Shown here: positions 8,586 to 17,577 of the stretch, in pieces
Layout: the number at the start of each line of letters is the position of its first letter
How positions within the stretch are numbered: the stretch's first letter is position 1
Assembly: GCA_041397625.1 (NCBI GenBank)
Contig: JAWKWH010000007.1
Location: forward strand, 7,526-71,525
Source: JAWKWH01 sp041397625
GTDB lineage: Bacteria; Pseudomonadota; Alphaproteobacteria; Rhizobiales; Rhizobiaceae
DNA: 64,000 nt
Direction of reading: 5' to 3'
Notes under the pieces: model-generated
What the model was told of the DNA's origin: nothing
Database searches by the model: none
The model's input: only the letters and a program-made list of their open reading frames with translations
Position numbers and translations under genes: made by a program

Positions 8586-10187
8586 ATGAGTGACGAAACG
8601 CATATCCCACCCAGTGAACTGGTCGCCAAATCGGGACTGTTTGCGGGAATGAACGTTTTCATGGGTTTCGCATCCATGGTCATGATCGTCGCGTTTGTCG
8701 GCTTCACGGTCATGGACGTCGAGGATGCCAGTGCGGTGTTTGCGGCGGGCAAGGAGTTCCTGATCGGGACGCTGGACTGGTTCTATGTCATGGTGGTCAA
8801 TCTCGCCTTGTTTTTCGTCTTCTGGCTGCTGGTCAGCCGGTTCGGCGACGTCAAGCTGGGAAAGGATGACGACGAACCCGATTTCTCGACGTTCTCGTGG
8901 ATCGCCATGCTGTTCAGCGCCGGTCTCGGATCGGGACTGATCTACTGGGGCGTCGCCGAGCCGATGTACCATATCCAGGACAATCCGTTCATGACCCGGG
9001 CGGGCATCGAGCCCAACGGAACAGATGCTGCGGCGCTGGCCATTCAGATCACCGATTTCCACTGGGGCCTGCACGGATGGGGACTGTATGTGCTGGTTGG
9101 CCTCAGCCTCGCCTATTTCTCCTATCGCAAGGATCTTCCGCTGACCCTGCGGACCGCGCTCTATCCGGTTCTCAAGGAGAAGATCTACGGACCTTGGGGA
9201 CATGTGGTCGATCTCGTCGGCGTGTTCGGCACCATCTTCGGCCTTGCCACGTCCCTTGGCCTCGGCGTGACGCCGATTGCGGCGGGCATGGAGAATCTCG
9301 GCTGGCTTTCGAACACGCAAGCCAACCAGCTCGTCCTCGTCGCCTTCATCACCGTGCTCGGCACCGCTTCGGCGGCCTCCGGCGTCGGACGGGGCGTGCG
9401 CATCCTCAGCGAGGCCAATGTCTGGGCGAGCTTCGGGCTGCTGCTGCTGTTCCTGATCCTAGGGCCGACGGCGTTCATCCTCGGCATGACCATCACCAGC
9501 GCCGGAGACTATCTGTGGAACGTTGTCCCGATGGGCTTCTGGATCGACAGCGAGCCGGGCCGGCAGTGGCAAAGCTGGTGGACCATCTTCTACTGGGGAT
9601 GGTGGGTTGCCTGGTGTCCGTTCGTCGGGTTGTTCATCGCCCGTATTTCCAAGGGGCGGACCATCAGGCAGTTCTGCTTCTGCGTGCTGCTGGTGCCGAC
9701 CTCCGTCGTCGTCCTGTGGATGGGAGTGTTCGGCAGCGCGGCCACCGGCGTCGACCTGTTCTACAAGGCCGGCGTGGTCGAGGCGGTGAACGCGGACTAC
9801 GCAACCGGCGTCTTCCAGACCATCGCCGGCTTCGGCTATGACTGGCTGGTGATGCCGATCACCGCCCTGGTTACGGTCCTGCTGGTGTCGTGGTTCGTCA
9901 CGTCGTCGGATTCCGGCACGCTGGTCATGTGCACCATGCTGTCGATGGGCGACGAGCATCCGCCGGTCAAGTTCCGCATCTTCTGGGGACTGACGTCCGG
10001 CGTCGTCGCCGGCGTCCTGATGCTGGCTGGCGGTCTGAGCGCGCTGCAGACAGCTTCGATCGTGGCCGGATTGCCGATTGCCGTCATCCTGCTGTTCATG
10101 GGCTACGGCATCGTAAAGTCCCTGCATGAGGACTTCCCGGCCCCGGATGTCGAGGACAAGTACGAACTGGAATACCTGAACCGCTGA
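8586..10187 (+). CDS. BCCT-family betaine/choline/carnitine transporter
   Basis: A 533-residue inner-membrane secondary transporter with about 12 hydrophobic segments. The BCCT signature is clear: FYWGWWVAWCPFVG followed by LFIARISKGRTIRQF, and the GLGSGLIYWGVAEPMYH motif. It imports quaternary-amine osmolytes coupled to Na+ or H+. GGGGAG at 8571-8576 is a good ribosome binding site. It lies between the phosphatase and the synthase of glucosylglycerate metabolism, which supports a role in osmotic protection. Two hairpins follow its stop. Confidence 0.95.
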   Translation: MSDETHIPPSELVAKSGLFAGMNVFMGFASMVMIVAFVGFTVMDVEDASAVFAAGKEFLIGTLDWFYVMVVNLALFFVFWLLVSRFGDVKLGKDDDEPDFSTFSWIAMLFSAGLGSGLIYWGVAEPMYHIQDNPFMTRAGIEPNGTDAAALAIQITDFHWGLHGWGLYVLVGLSLAYFSYRKDLPLTLRTALYPVLKEKIYGPWGHVVDLVGVFGTIFGLATSLGLGVTPIAAGMENLGWLSNTQANQLVLVAFITVLGTASAASGVGRGVRILSEANVWASFGLLLLFLILGPTAFILGMTITSAGDYLWNVVPMGFWIDSEPGRQWQSWWTIFYWGWWVAWCPFVGLFIARISKGRTIRQFCFCVLLVPTSVVVLWMGVFGSAATGVDLFYKAGVVEAVNADYATGVFQTIAGFGYDWLVMPITALVTVLLVSWFVTSSDSGTLVMCTMLSMGDEHPPVKFRIFWGLTSGVVAGVLMLAGGLSALQTASIVAGLPIAVILLFMGYGIVKSLHEDFPAPDVEDKYELEYLNR

Positions 10188-10201
10188 CGGCTGAGAAAAC
10201 G

Positions 10202-10256
10202 GCCCGCCTTGCCGGCGGGCGGAAGAGACGGGCCGGAGCAATCCGGCCCGTTTTTT
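10202..10256 (+). terminator. Tandem hairpins, Rho-independent terminator
   Basis: A first hairpin pairs GCCCGCC (10202-10208) with GGCGGGC (10214-10220). A second pairs ACGGGCCGG (10228-10236) with CCGGCCCGT (10243-10251) and runs straight into six T residues. This ends the BCCT operon and separates it from the GT81 gene. Confidence 0.9.
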
Positions 10257-10377
10257 CGTGACCCGCCGGCGCGTGCAGCCGAGGCGGGTTGGAATGGCGC
10301 GAAGCTGCCGATATTGATTGGTATCGGTCGTGGCCGCCACGCCTGCGGCACAGCCGGGAAATCAACAGGGAGACCGC

Positions 10378-11598
10378 ATGGCCGATTTTCACCAGAACGG
10401 CAGCGTGGCGACACTGCACAACCTGCGCACGCGCGGCGGCGCCGATCTCGAGCGCGAGCTGGAGGTGTTGTCGTCGGGACGCAAGATATCGCTGATCCTG
10501 CCGTCCCTGTTTTCGGAACTGGAAGGTCCGGCGCTGGAACACATCGTCGATGAACTGGTCGACGCGCGCTTCATCAACCACATCATCATCGGCCTCGACC
10601 GGGCCGACGAGGAACAATACCGCTTCGCTCGGGACTATTTCTCGCGTCTGCCCCAGGAGCACAGCGTGCTGTGGAACGACGGTCCGAGGCTGCGGGCGAT
10701 CGACGAACGGCTGAGCGGCGCCGGCCTGTCGCCCGAGGAACCGGGCAAGGGCCGGAATGTCTGGTTCTGCATCGGCTACGCGCTGGCGCGACGCAATTGC
10801 GACGTGGTGGCGCTGCATGATTGCGACATCGTCACCTATGCGCGCGAGATGCTGGTGCGGTTGGTCTATCCGGTCGCCAACCCCGCCTTCTCGTTCCAGT
10901 TCTGCAAGGGTTACTATCCGCGGCTTGCCGGCGGCAAGCTGAACGGGCGCGTGAGCCGGCTGCTGGTCACCCCGCTCATTATCGCGTTGCGCAAGACGGT
11001 GGGCGAGCGCGATTACCTCGATTACCTGCGCGCGTTTCGCTATCCGCTTGCCGGCGAGTTCGCCATGCGCACGGCGATCCTGCCCGACATGCGCATTCCC
11101 TCCGACTGGGGCCTGGAGATCGGCGTGTTGTCGGAAGCATGGCGCAACCTCTCGCCGAAATCCGTCTGCCAGGTCGAGATTTCCGATGCCTACGACCACA
11201 AGCACCAGCCGCTTTCCGAGGAAGATGCCTCCAAGGGGCTCTCGCGCATGTCGATCGATATTTGCAAGGCGCTCTACCGCAAGCTGGCGACGGACGGGAC
11301 GGTGTTCACCCACGAGACCTTCCGCACACTGAAAGCGACCTACTACCGCACGGCACTCGACCTGATCGAAAACTACTACAATGATGCCAAGATGAACGGC
11401 CTGCATGTCGATCGGCACGAGGAGGAAAGGGCGCTTGAACTGTTCGCCTCCAATGTCGTCGAGGCGGGGCAGACATTCCTCAACAATCCGATGGAAACCC
11501 CTTTCATTCCCAATTGGAGCCGGGTGCAGTCGGCCGACCCCGACCTGATGGACGACATGGTGGCGGCGGTCGAGGCCGACAACAAGGACTTCGTCTGA
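10378..11598 (+). CDS. gpgS: Glucosyl-3-phosphoglycerate synthase (GT81)
   Basis: A 406-residue retaining glycosyltransferase resembling the GT81 family. It would transfer glucose from a nucleotide sugar (UDP- or GDP-glucose) to 3-phosphoglycerate in the cytoplasm. Visible features: the N-terminal LILPSLFSELEGPALEHIV of this family, the metal-binding D148-C-D150 in VVALHDCDIVTY, and the GEFAMRT...SDWGLEIGVL acceptor-site region. ATG 10378 has CAGGGAGA upstream; an extension to 10318 has no ribosome binding site. The phosphatase for its product is at 6378-7184 and a GH13_18 phosphorylase is convergent at 11616. Mannosyl-3-phosphoglycerate synthase is a less likely alternative. Confidence 0.85.
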   Translation: MADFHQNGSVATLHNLRTRGGADLERELEVLSSGRKISLILPSLFSELEGPALEHIVDELVDARFINHIIIGLDRADEEQYRFARDYFSRLPQEHSVLWNDGPRLRAIDERLSGAGLSPEEPGKGRNVWFCIGYALARRNCDVVALHDCDIVTYAREMLVRLVYPVANPAFSFQFCKGYYPRLAGGKLNGRVSRLLVTPLIIALRKTVGERDYLDYLRAFRYPLAGEFAMRTAILPDMRIPSDWGLEIGVLSEAWRNLSPKSVCQVEISDAYDHKHQPLSEEDASKGLSRMSIDICKALYRKLATDGTVFTHETFRTLKATYYRTALDLIENYYNDAKMNGLHVDRHEEERALELFASNVVEAGQTFLNNPMETPFIPNWSRVQSADPDLMDDMVAAVEADNKDFV

Positions 11599-11615
11599 AC
11601 GGACGGGACCCGGGC

Positions 11616-13373
11616 CTACCAGCGATTGCTGATCCAACGGCATTGGTAGGGCTCAAGCAGGATATCGCCCGCGGACGGATCGATCACCTCGCCGGAAAGC
11701 ATGTCGTGCCACTCCTCGCCGCCGATGAGATTGATCGATACCGCCGGTAGGATGACACGCTCGCCGGAAACGTTGTGAAGCGCGAAGACCGACTGGTCGC
11801 GGTCCAGGCTCTGCCGCCAGAAACCGAAAATGCGGTGGCCGAGTTGCATGGTGAACTGCGTGGCATTGGGATGGAAGGCTTTCTGGCGACGCCGGACGGC
11901 GATGCGGCGACACATTTCCGCAAGAACCTGGGAGTGCGGGCTCGAGGTATCGTCGAGCAGGCGGTTGAGCGTCGGATAGTCCCAGCGATGGCGGTTGATC
12001 GCGCGGTTGTGCCCGGATCGCTCGACGCCCTCCTGATCGTTCCCGGTTCCAAGCAACGAGTGGATGTAGAAGGCGGGAATGCCCTCGAGCGCCATCATGA
12101 TGGTCTGGCTGCAGAGAAAGCGCGCGAACTGATGATCGTCGGCACCGTCGATCGTGCCGCGCATGGCGTCGAAGAAGGTCGTGTTGATCTCGTAGGGCCG
12201 CTCGCTGCCGTCGGGGCCGGTGCGCATCGACACCATGCCGCCGAAGTGTCGGACCGCGCCGATCATCGCATCGATATCCGCATCGTCGAGCAGCCCCTCG
12301 GCCGGGCGGACGCCGATCCCGTCATGGGACGCGGTGAAGTTTAGATAGGCGCAGCCGAGCTGCGCCGGCGGCATGGCCATCTGCCATCGGTTGAGATGCC
12401 TCGCCGTACCGGTCAGCAGCGCGTGGAGGATAAGCGGCGGCAGCGCGAAGTTATAGATCGCGTGCGCCTCGTTGCGATTGCCGAAATAGGACAGGTTCTC
12501 CGCGTTCGGCACATTGGTCTCGGTTAGAAGGACCACGGGCTCGCGCGCATAGTCGAGCAACAGTCGCATCAGCCTGACGACGGCATGGGTCTGAGGCAGA
12601 TGAATACAGTTGGTACCGATCACCTTCCAGAGGAAGGCCACCGCGTCGAGCCGGATGATGCGCACGCCATTGTCGATGTGCAGGCGCATGATGCGCAGGA
12701 ATTCGAGCAGCACTTGCGGGTTGGAAAAATCGAGATCGATCTGGTCGTGGCTGAAGGTGCACCAGACATGCCGTGTCCCGTTGGCGGTTTCGACAGGCCG
12801 CAGCAGCGGGCTGGTGCGCGGGCGGACCACGGCGGAGAGATCGTCCTCGGGCGAGGCTTCGAAGAAAAAGCGATCATAGGGCTGATGCCCCTGAAGGTAT
12901 TCGTTGAACCAGTTGCCCTGGCTGGACACGTGATTGAGCACGAGGTCGCTCATCACCGTGAATTCGCCGGCGATACGGTTGATGTCTGCCCAATCGCCGA
13001 GAATGCCGTTGACCTTGCGATAGTCGGTGACCGCGAAACCGTCGTCGGAGGTGAAGGGGAAGAACGGCAGAATGTGGATGCCGCTGACGATGCCGCTCAG
13101 GCGCCGCTTGAGAAAGTCCTGCAACAGGTCGAGCGGCTTGTGCGCGCCGTCGATGATGGAATCGCCATAGGCGATCATCAGCGCATCCTCTTCCGACCAC
13201 AGGCTGTTGTTGGGCACGCGCGAACGCTGGCGCATCGTGTGGCCGTCCGGCCAGAACGCCCCGGTGACCGCCGCGCACAGCGCTTCCGTATCGGCGTCCG
13301 GATAGAGATAGCGGACAAGGACGGCAAGCTTGGTCCGGTATTGGGAAGGGATACTCGACAAGGGCAATGACAC
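11616..13373 (-). CDS. GH13_18 phosphorylase (glucosylglycerate or sucrose type)
   Basis: A 585-residue alpha-amylase-fold enzyme of subfamily GH13_18, which holds sucrose phosphorylase and glucosylglycerate phosphorylase. Catalytic residues are visible: nucleophile Asp243 (RIIRLDAVAFLWK), acid/base Glu286 (VLLTETN), and the transition-state pair His350-Asp351 (FTASHDGIG). Conserved substrate-side motifs SLWSEEDALMIAYGDSI and ILPFFPFTSDDGFAV are also present. It would cleave the glucoside with phosphate to give glucose-1-phosphate. Because the neighbours make glucosylglycerate, glucosylglycerate phosphorylase is the more likely activity, giving recycling of the solute. It is convergent with gpgS (17 bases apart), so the two can be regulated oppositely. 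Confidence 0.88.
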   Translation of the reverse strand: MSLPLSSIPSQYRTKLAVLVRYLYPDADTEALCAAVTGAFWPDGHTMRQRSRVPNNSLWSEEDALMIAYGDSIIDGAHKPLDLLQDFLKRRLSGIVSGIHILPFFPFTSDDGFAVTDYRKVNGILGDWADINRIAGEFTVMSDLVLNHVSSQGNWFNEYLQGHQPYDRFFFEASPEDDLSAVVRPRTSPLLRPVETANGTRHVWCTFSHDQIDLDFSNPQVLLEFLRIMRLHIDNGVRIIRLDAVAFLWKVIGTNCIHLPQTHAVVRLMRLLLDYAREPVVLLTETNVPNAENLSYFGNRNEAHAIYNFALPPLILHALLTGTARHLNRWQMAMPPAQLGCAYLNFTASHDGIGVRPAEGLLDDADIDAMIGAVRHFGGMVSMRTGPDGSERPYEINTTFFDAMRGTIDGADDHQFARFLCSQTIMMALEGIPAFYIHSLLGTGNDQEGVERSGHNRAINRHRWDYPTLNRLLDDTSSPHSQVLAEMCRRIAVRRRQKAFHPNATQFTMQLGHRIFGFWRQSLDRDQSVFALHNVSGERVILPAVSINLIGGEEWHDMLSGEVIDPSAGDILLEPYQCRWISNRW

Positions 13374-13519
13374 CGGCTTTGGATGCGTCGATTGAATGCC
13401 GACACCTTTGGGGAATCAAGTCCGCGAGTGCCTCAATTTTCGGCAGTTCTGCCCGCTTTTCGCTCACCTTGCCGGCGGCCCGTGCGGATTGGTTGGTCGG
13501 GTGGAGCGGTTGGCATTGC

Positions 13520-14083
13520 TCAACAATCTCCGACCAGGGACAGCGCCGCTTTCTTGAGCGAGGCCAGCAGGCGCCGCAGATGCGCCTTGTCGGCGGCGAC
13601 ATATTTGAAGTTTGCCGATGAATGGAAGACGAGGTCAGCGAGATCCGCCGCTGTCGTGCCGGCGGCTTCAAGCTGCCGCTCATAGGGCGCGAACTGGGCG
13701 GCGAGTGCGGCAACCTTGGCGGCTTCGGCGGCGTGCAGAGGTTCGAAACCGGCGCCGCTGGTGCCCGTCAGCAGATCATTGGCATCGGGCATGGCGCGAA
13801 TCTTGTCGAAATAGTCGACAACCGCATGCTCGAAATAGATGTCGAGCTTGTCGCCGATCGACCCGGCATCCGCCCATGCCGTTTCGATCGTCTTCATCGT
13901 GCTCATGGCCATTTGCATGATGGCCGCCATCATGATGTCCTGCTTGCTGGCGAAGTTGGCATAGAGCGTCTGGCGCGATACGCCAGCCTGCTCGGCAATG
14001 TCGCCCATGGTGGCGCGCCGGATGCCATACCGGGAAAATACCTCGATGGCGGCGCCAATCAGCCGTGCCTCTTTGTCATCCAT
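13520..14083 (-). CDS. TetR-family transcriptional regulator
   Basis: A 187-residue regulator with an N-terminal TetR helix-turn-helix (residues about 10-55: AIEVFSRYGIRRATMGDIAEQAGVSRQTLY, given here as spans AIEVFSRYGIRRATM and GDIAEQAGVSRQTLY) and a C-terminal helical ligand domain. It is divergent from the molybdenum hydroxylase operon at 14219-17931 with 135 bases between, containing an inverted repeat (14093-14117). It most likely represses that operon and itself; the inducer would be an aldehyde or N-heterocycle handled by the enzyme. Confidence 0.93.
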   Translation of the reverse strand: MDDKEARLIGAAIEVFSRYGIRRATMGDIAEQAGVSRQTLYANFASKQDIMMAAIMQMAMSTMKTIETAWADAGSIGDKLDIYFEHAVVDYFDKIRAMPDANDLLTGTSGAGFEPLHAAEAAKVAALAAQFAPYERQLEAAGTTAADLADLVFHSSANFKYVAADKAHLRRLLASLKKAALSLVGDC

Positions 14084-14092
14084 GCTTACAAC

Positions 14093-14124
14093 TTGACAAA
14101 ATATGGATGATTGTCAAATATGAT
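14093..14124. promoter_or_regulatory. Candidate TetR operator in divergent promoter region
   Basis: TTGACAA (14093-14099) and TTGTCAA (14111-14117) form a perfect 7-base inverted repeat around 11 bases. Each arm contains a -35-like TTGACA on one strand, and TATGAT (14119-14124) could serve as a -10 for the plus strand, with a long 20-base spacer. Binding of a TetR dimer here would block both divergent promoters. Confidence 0.55.
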
Positions 14125-14218
14125 ACCATGATTTGACCCCGGATGCCCTGCGACAAGGCTTATCGCGCAGAAGCACCGAACGCAAACAAGGTCAAATCGG
14201 CGGTAAGGGAGATACCCG

Positions 14219-14677
14219 ATGAAACTGACCGTCAACGGTCAAGAGCGCGAGGTTGATGTCGAGGACGACATGCCGCTTCTGTGGGTGCTGCGTGACGAAC
14301 TGGGTATCACGGGACCGAAATATGGCTGCGGTATCGCCCAGTGCGGCGCCTGTACGGTGCATGTCGACGGCGTCGCCGTTCGCTCCTGTCAGTTGCGCGC
14401 CGGAGACGTGGAAGGCGATGTCACCACGATTGAGGGACTGGGGACGCCGGAAACTCTGCACGCGGTCCAGGCGGCCTGGATCGAGCATCAGGTGGCCCAG
14501 TGCGGCTACTGCCAGCCGGGTCAGATGATGCAGGCGGCCTCCTTCCTCGATCTCAACGACGACCCGGACGACGAGGATATCGACCGCGCCATGTCGTCCA
14601 ACCTGTGCCGATGCGGCACCTATCCACGCATCCGCGAAGCGGTCAAAACCGCGGCCCGGAACCTGAGGAATGCTTGA
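14219..14677 (+). CDS. Mo-hydroxylase small subunit, two [2Fe-2S] clusters (IorA-like)
   Basis: A 152-residue iron-sulfur subunit of the xanthine oxidase family. The plant-type ferredoxin cluster is bound by CGIAQCGACTV...SC (residues about 40-61) and the second, helical cluster by CGYCQPG and CRCGTYPRIR (about 98-101 and 131-133). It passes electrons from the molybdenum site to the next acceptor. The length and lack of a FAD subunit gene nearby fit the two-subunit isoquinoline 1-oxidoreductase type rather than the three-subunit xanthine dehydrogenase. Its 3' end overlaps the large subunit gene. Confidence 0.93.
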   Translation: MKLTVNGQEREVDVEDDMPLLWVLRDELGITGPKYGCGIAQCGACTVHVDGVAVRSCQLRAGDVEGDVTTIEGLGTPETLHAVQAAWIEHQVAQCGYCQPGQMMQAASFLDLNDDPDDEDIDRAMSSNLCRCGTYPRIREAVKTAARNLRNA

Positions 14678-16919
14678 GATGGGACGCGCAACGACAATTG
14701 CCCGCAGAACATTCCTCATCGGTTCGGCCGCGATCGCCGGCGGTGTCGCCTTCGGTACCTACATGTATCGCCGGCCGCCGGCGAACCCGCTACTGGCCAA
14801 CCTCGAGGAAGGCGAAGCCGCCTTCACGCCCTATGTGAAGATCGATGCGGAAGGGGTGACGCTGATAACGCCGCGCACCGATCTCGGTCAGGGCACCTAT
14901 TCCGTGCAGGCGGCGATGATTGCGGAGGAGCTCGATATCGAGCTCGACCAGGTTCAGGTCGATCCCGGCCCGCCGAGCCCCGCCTACTACAATACGGCCC
15001 TGTCCGAGGAGAGCGCTCCGTTCCGCTCGACGGACGAAAGCTTCGCCGCTGAATCGGCACGCGGTTTCGTCGACATGCTAATGAAGTTTCTCGGCATGCA
15101 GGTCACCGGGGGATCGACTTCGGTTCCCGACGGCTATGAGAAACTGCGCATGGCCGGCGCGGTTGCGCGCGAGACCCTGAAGGCGGCGGCGGCCAGCAAG
15201 AGCGGGGTCGCTGTCGACCAGTTGAAGACGGCAAACGGTGCGGTTCAACTGCCCGACGGCTCCGAACTCACCTATGTCGAACTGGCGCCGGTCGCGGCCG
15301 GCATGGAACTGGCGAGCGGCGTCACGTTGCGCGATCCGGGCGAATGGCGCTTGCTCGGCAAGCCGATGCGGCGCCACGACATGGTCGCCAAATCGACCGG
15401 CCGGCTGACCTATGGGATCGACATGAAGATCGACGGCATGGTGCACGCCGCCGTCAAGCGCAACCCGCGCCAAGGCGGTGCGCTAAAGGGCTTCGACGCT
15501 TCGGCCGCCGAAAAGATGCGCGGCGTCATGAAGGTCGTGCCGATCAAGGGCGGAGTAGGTGTGATCGCGGACAATAGCTGGCGTGCGTTTCAGGCCGTGG
15601 AAGCGATCGAGTGTGACTGGGGTCCGGCGCCGTATCCGGCGAACATGGACGGACACTGGGAGACGCTCGCCAATTCTTTCGTCGATGAGCGGCTCGATGC
15701 GCGCACCCGCGATGACGGCGATGTGGAAGCCGCCTTGCGGCAGGGCGAGGTGTTTGAGGCCGAATATCGCGTACCCTATCTTGCCCATGCGCCGCTGGAG
15801 CCGATAAGCGCCATCGTCAAAGTGACGGAGGAACGGGTCGATGTCTGGACCGGCACCCAGATACCGCGCTTTGTGCAGAACAATGTCGCGACGATGACCG
15901 GGATGGATGTGGAAAATGTCCACGTCCACGTGCTTTATGTTGGCGGCAGTTTCGGTCATCGCCTGGAAGACGATGTCGTCAGGCAGACGGTTGAGATCGC
16001 CATGACGATGAAGGGCACGCCGGTCAAACTGACCTACAGCCGCGAAGAGGACATGCTGCACGACTATCCGCGGCAGATCGCCATGGCGCGTGGCCGCGGC
16101 ACGGTCAAGGACGGAAAGGTGGAGGCCTACGATCTCGGGATTGCGATGCCGTCGGTGATCGGTTCCCAAATGGGTCGTCAAGGCCTTTCGGTACCGGGTC
16201 CCGATCCGGCAATCCTCGCCGGCGCATGGGAGCAGCCCTTCGCCATCGCCAACTACCGCGTTACCGGCTATCGCGCCCCCGAATTGGCGCCGATCAGTTC
16301 GTGGCGCTCGGTTGGCGCATCGTCCAACGGTTTCTTCCATGACTGTCTTCTCGACGAACTGATTCACGCAGCCGGCGCCGATCCGCTGGAAGAGCGTATC
16401 CGGCTTTGCTGGCACGAGCCGTCGCGCAAGGTACTCGAGGCGGTGGGTGAAATGTCCGGATGGGGCAGTGATGTTGGCGCCAACCGGGGCCGCGGCGTGG
16501 CCTTCTGCATGTCGTTCGGCGTGGCCACGGCAGAGGTGGTCGAGGTTACCGCCACCGATGCCGGTATCCGTATCGACAAGGTCTATGTGGCGGCGGAGGT
16601 CGGCAAGGTGGTCGATCCGGTCAATTTCGACAATCTGGTCAAGGGCGGTGTCATCTGGGGGCTTGGTCACGCGATGAACTGCGAGATCACCTACGCCGAC
16701 GGCATGGCCGAGCAGACCAACTACCATGCCTATGAGGGAATGCGGCTCTACCAGTGCCCGGAGATCGAGGTGCGCGGGCTGGAAAACGGCGACAAGATCC
16801 GCGGCATCGGCGAACCGCCTGTTCCGCCTGCCGCGCCCGCGCTCGCCAATGCGATCTTCGCGGCCACCGGCAAGCGTATTCGCGAAATGCCGTTCAACAA
16901 GCACATCGATTTCGTCTGA
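14670..16919 (+). CDS. Molybdopterin-binding large subunit (IorB-like aldehyde/N-heterocycle dehydrogenase)
   Basis: A 749-residue catalytic subunit with a twin-arginine signal (ARRTFLIGSAAIAGG near the start), so the folded heterodimer should be exported to the periplasm with its small subunit. Family signatures include TDLGQGTYSVQAAMIAEELD, GGSFGHRLEDDVVRQ and a C-terminal GIGEPPVPPAAPALANAIF containing the active-site Glu. The reaction is hydroxylation of an aldehyde or N-heterocyclic carbon with electrons passed through the 2Fe-2S subunit to the adjacent cytochrome c. The start ATG overlaps the small subunit gene by eight bases; Met4 (14679) is an alternative start. Confidence 0.92.
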   Translation: MLEMGRATTIARRTFLIGSAAIAGGVAFGTYMYRRPPANPLLANLEEGEAAFTPYVKIDAEGVTLITPRTDLGQGTYSVQAAMIAEELDIELDQVQVDPGPPSPAYYNTALSEESAPFRSTDESFAAESARGFVDMLMKFLGMQVTGGSTSVPDGYEKLRMAGAVARETLKAAAASKSGVAVDQLKTANGAVQLPDGSELTYVELAPVAAGMELASGVTLRDPGEWRLLGKPMRRHDMVAKSTGRLTYGIDMKIDGMVHAAVKRNPRQGGALKGFDASAAEKMRGVMKVVPIKGGVGVIADNSWRAFQAVEAIECDWGPAPYPANMDGHWETLANSFVDERLDARTRDDGDVEAALRQGEVFEAEYRVPYLAHAPLEPISAIVKVTEERVDVWTGTQIPRFVQNNVATMTGMDVENVHVHVLYVGGSFGHRLEDDVVRQTVEIAMTMKGTPVKLTYSREEDMLHDYPRQIAMARGRGTVKDGKVEAYDLGIAMPSVIGSQMGRQGLSVPGPDPAILAGAWEQPFAIANYRVTGYRAPELAPISSWRSVGASSNGFFHDCLLDELIHAAGADPLEERIRLCWHEPSRKVLEAVGEMSGWGSDVGANRGRGVAFCMSFGVATAEVVEVTATDAGIRIDKVYVAAEVGKVVDPVNFDNLVKGGVIWGLGHAMNCEITYADGMAEQTNYHAYEGMRLYQCPEIEVRGLENGDKIRGIGEPPVPPAAPALANAIFAATGKRIREMPFNKHIDFV

Positions 16920-16932
16920 GGTCCGGTCCCAA

Positions 16933-17568
16933 GTGAAACGACACATTCTTATCCTTGCATGTCTGGCGTTTGCCGTCTCGATCGCCGGCGCTGCCGAAGA
17001 GGCGGGAACGGGCCGTATGCTCAACGAGTTTCCCGAAGGTTCGGTGTCGGCCGAGGAAGGACTTGCCAACTGGGCCAAGTTCTACGAGGTCGCCTCGCAC
17101 CCGCGTTGCTCAAACTGCCATGTCGGGCCTGAAAACCGGCCGATGTGGTCCGGGCCGAGCTATGGCAGGACACGGCCGCACGGCATGAACATCAATGCCG
17201 ACGACAGCCGTATCGGCGCCGAGGCAGTGATGTGCTCGACCTGCCATGTGACGCTGTCGGAACCCGATCCCGATGCCAATGCGGTGCCGCACGCGCCGCC
17301 GCGCGTCGCCGCCACCTGGTCGCTGCCGCCGGTCGAGGCGGAGTGGTTTGGCAAATCGTCCGTCTACATCTGCAACCAGTTGAAAGACCCGGAGCGTAAC
17401 GGCAACCGCACGATCGCGGAAGTCGCCTCGCATCTGGATCATGATGCGGTGCTGCACTGGGCTTGGAATCCCGGCGGCAATCGCGAACCCGCGCCGCACT
17501 CGCTGCAAGAAGCGATGGACGCACTGATGAAATGGGCGGCGGCCGGTACTCCGTGCCCGGAGGAATAG
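16933..17568 (+). CDS. Periplasmic di-haem cytochrome c
   Basis: A 211-residue protein with a GTG start, a signal peptide (KRHILILACLAFAVSIAGAA) and two CxxCH haem c sites (CSNCH and CSTCH). It follows the large subunit of the molybdenum enzyme by 13 bases and is the natural electron acceptor of that periplasmic enzyme, linking it to the respiratory chain. The longer frame beginning at 16726 is an out-of-frame overlap with the large subunit and was not used. Confidence 0.85.
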   Translation: MKRHILILACLAFAVSIAGAAEEAGTGRMLNEFPEGSVSAEEGLANWAKFYEVASHPRCSNCHVGPENRPMWSGPSYGRTRPHGMNINADDSRIGAEAVMCSTCHVTLSEPDPDANAVPHAPPRVAATWSLPPVEAEWFGKSSVYICNQLKDPERNGNRTIAEVASHLDHDAVLHWAWNPGGNREPAPHSLQEAMDALMKWAAAGTPCPEE

Positions 17569-17577
17569 GGATCGGCC

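Noticed and set aside
15483..17078. 531-residue minus-strand frame opposite the molybdenum enzyme
   Set aside because: The sense strand has the Tat signal and family motifs; the antisense product resembles nothing.
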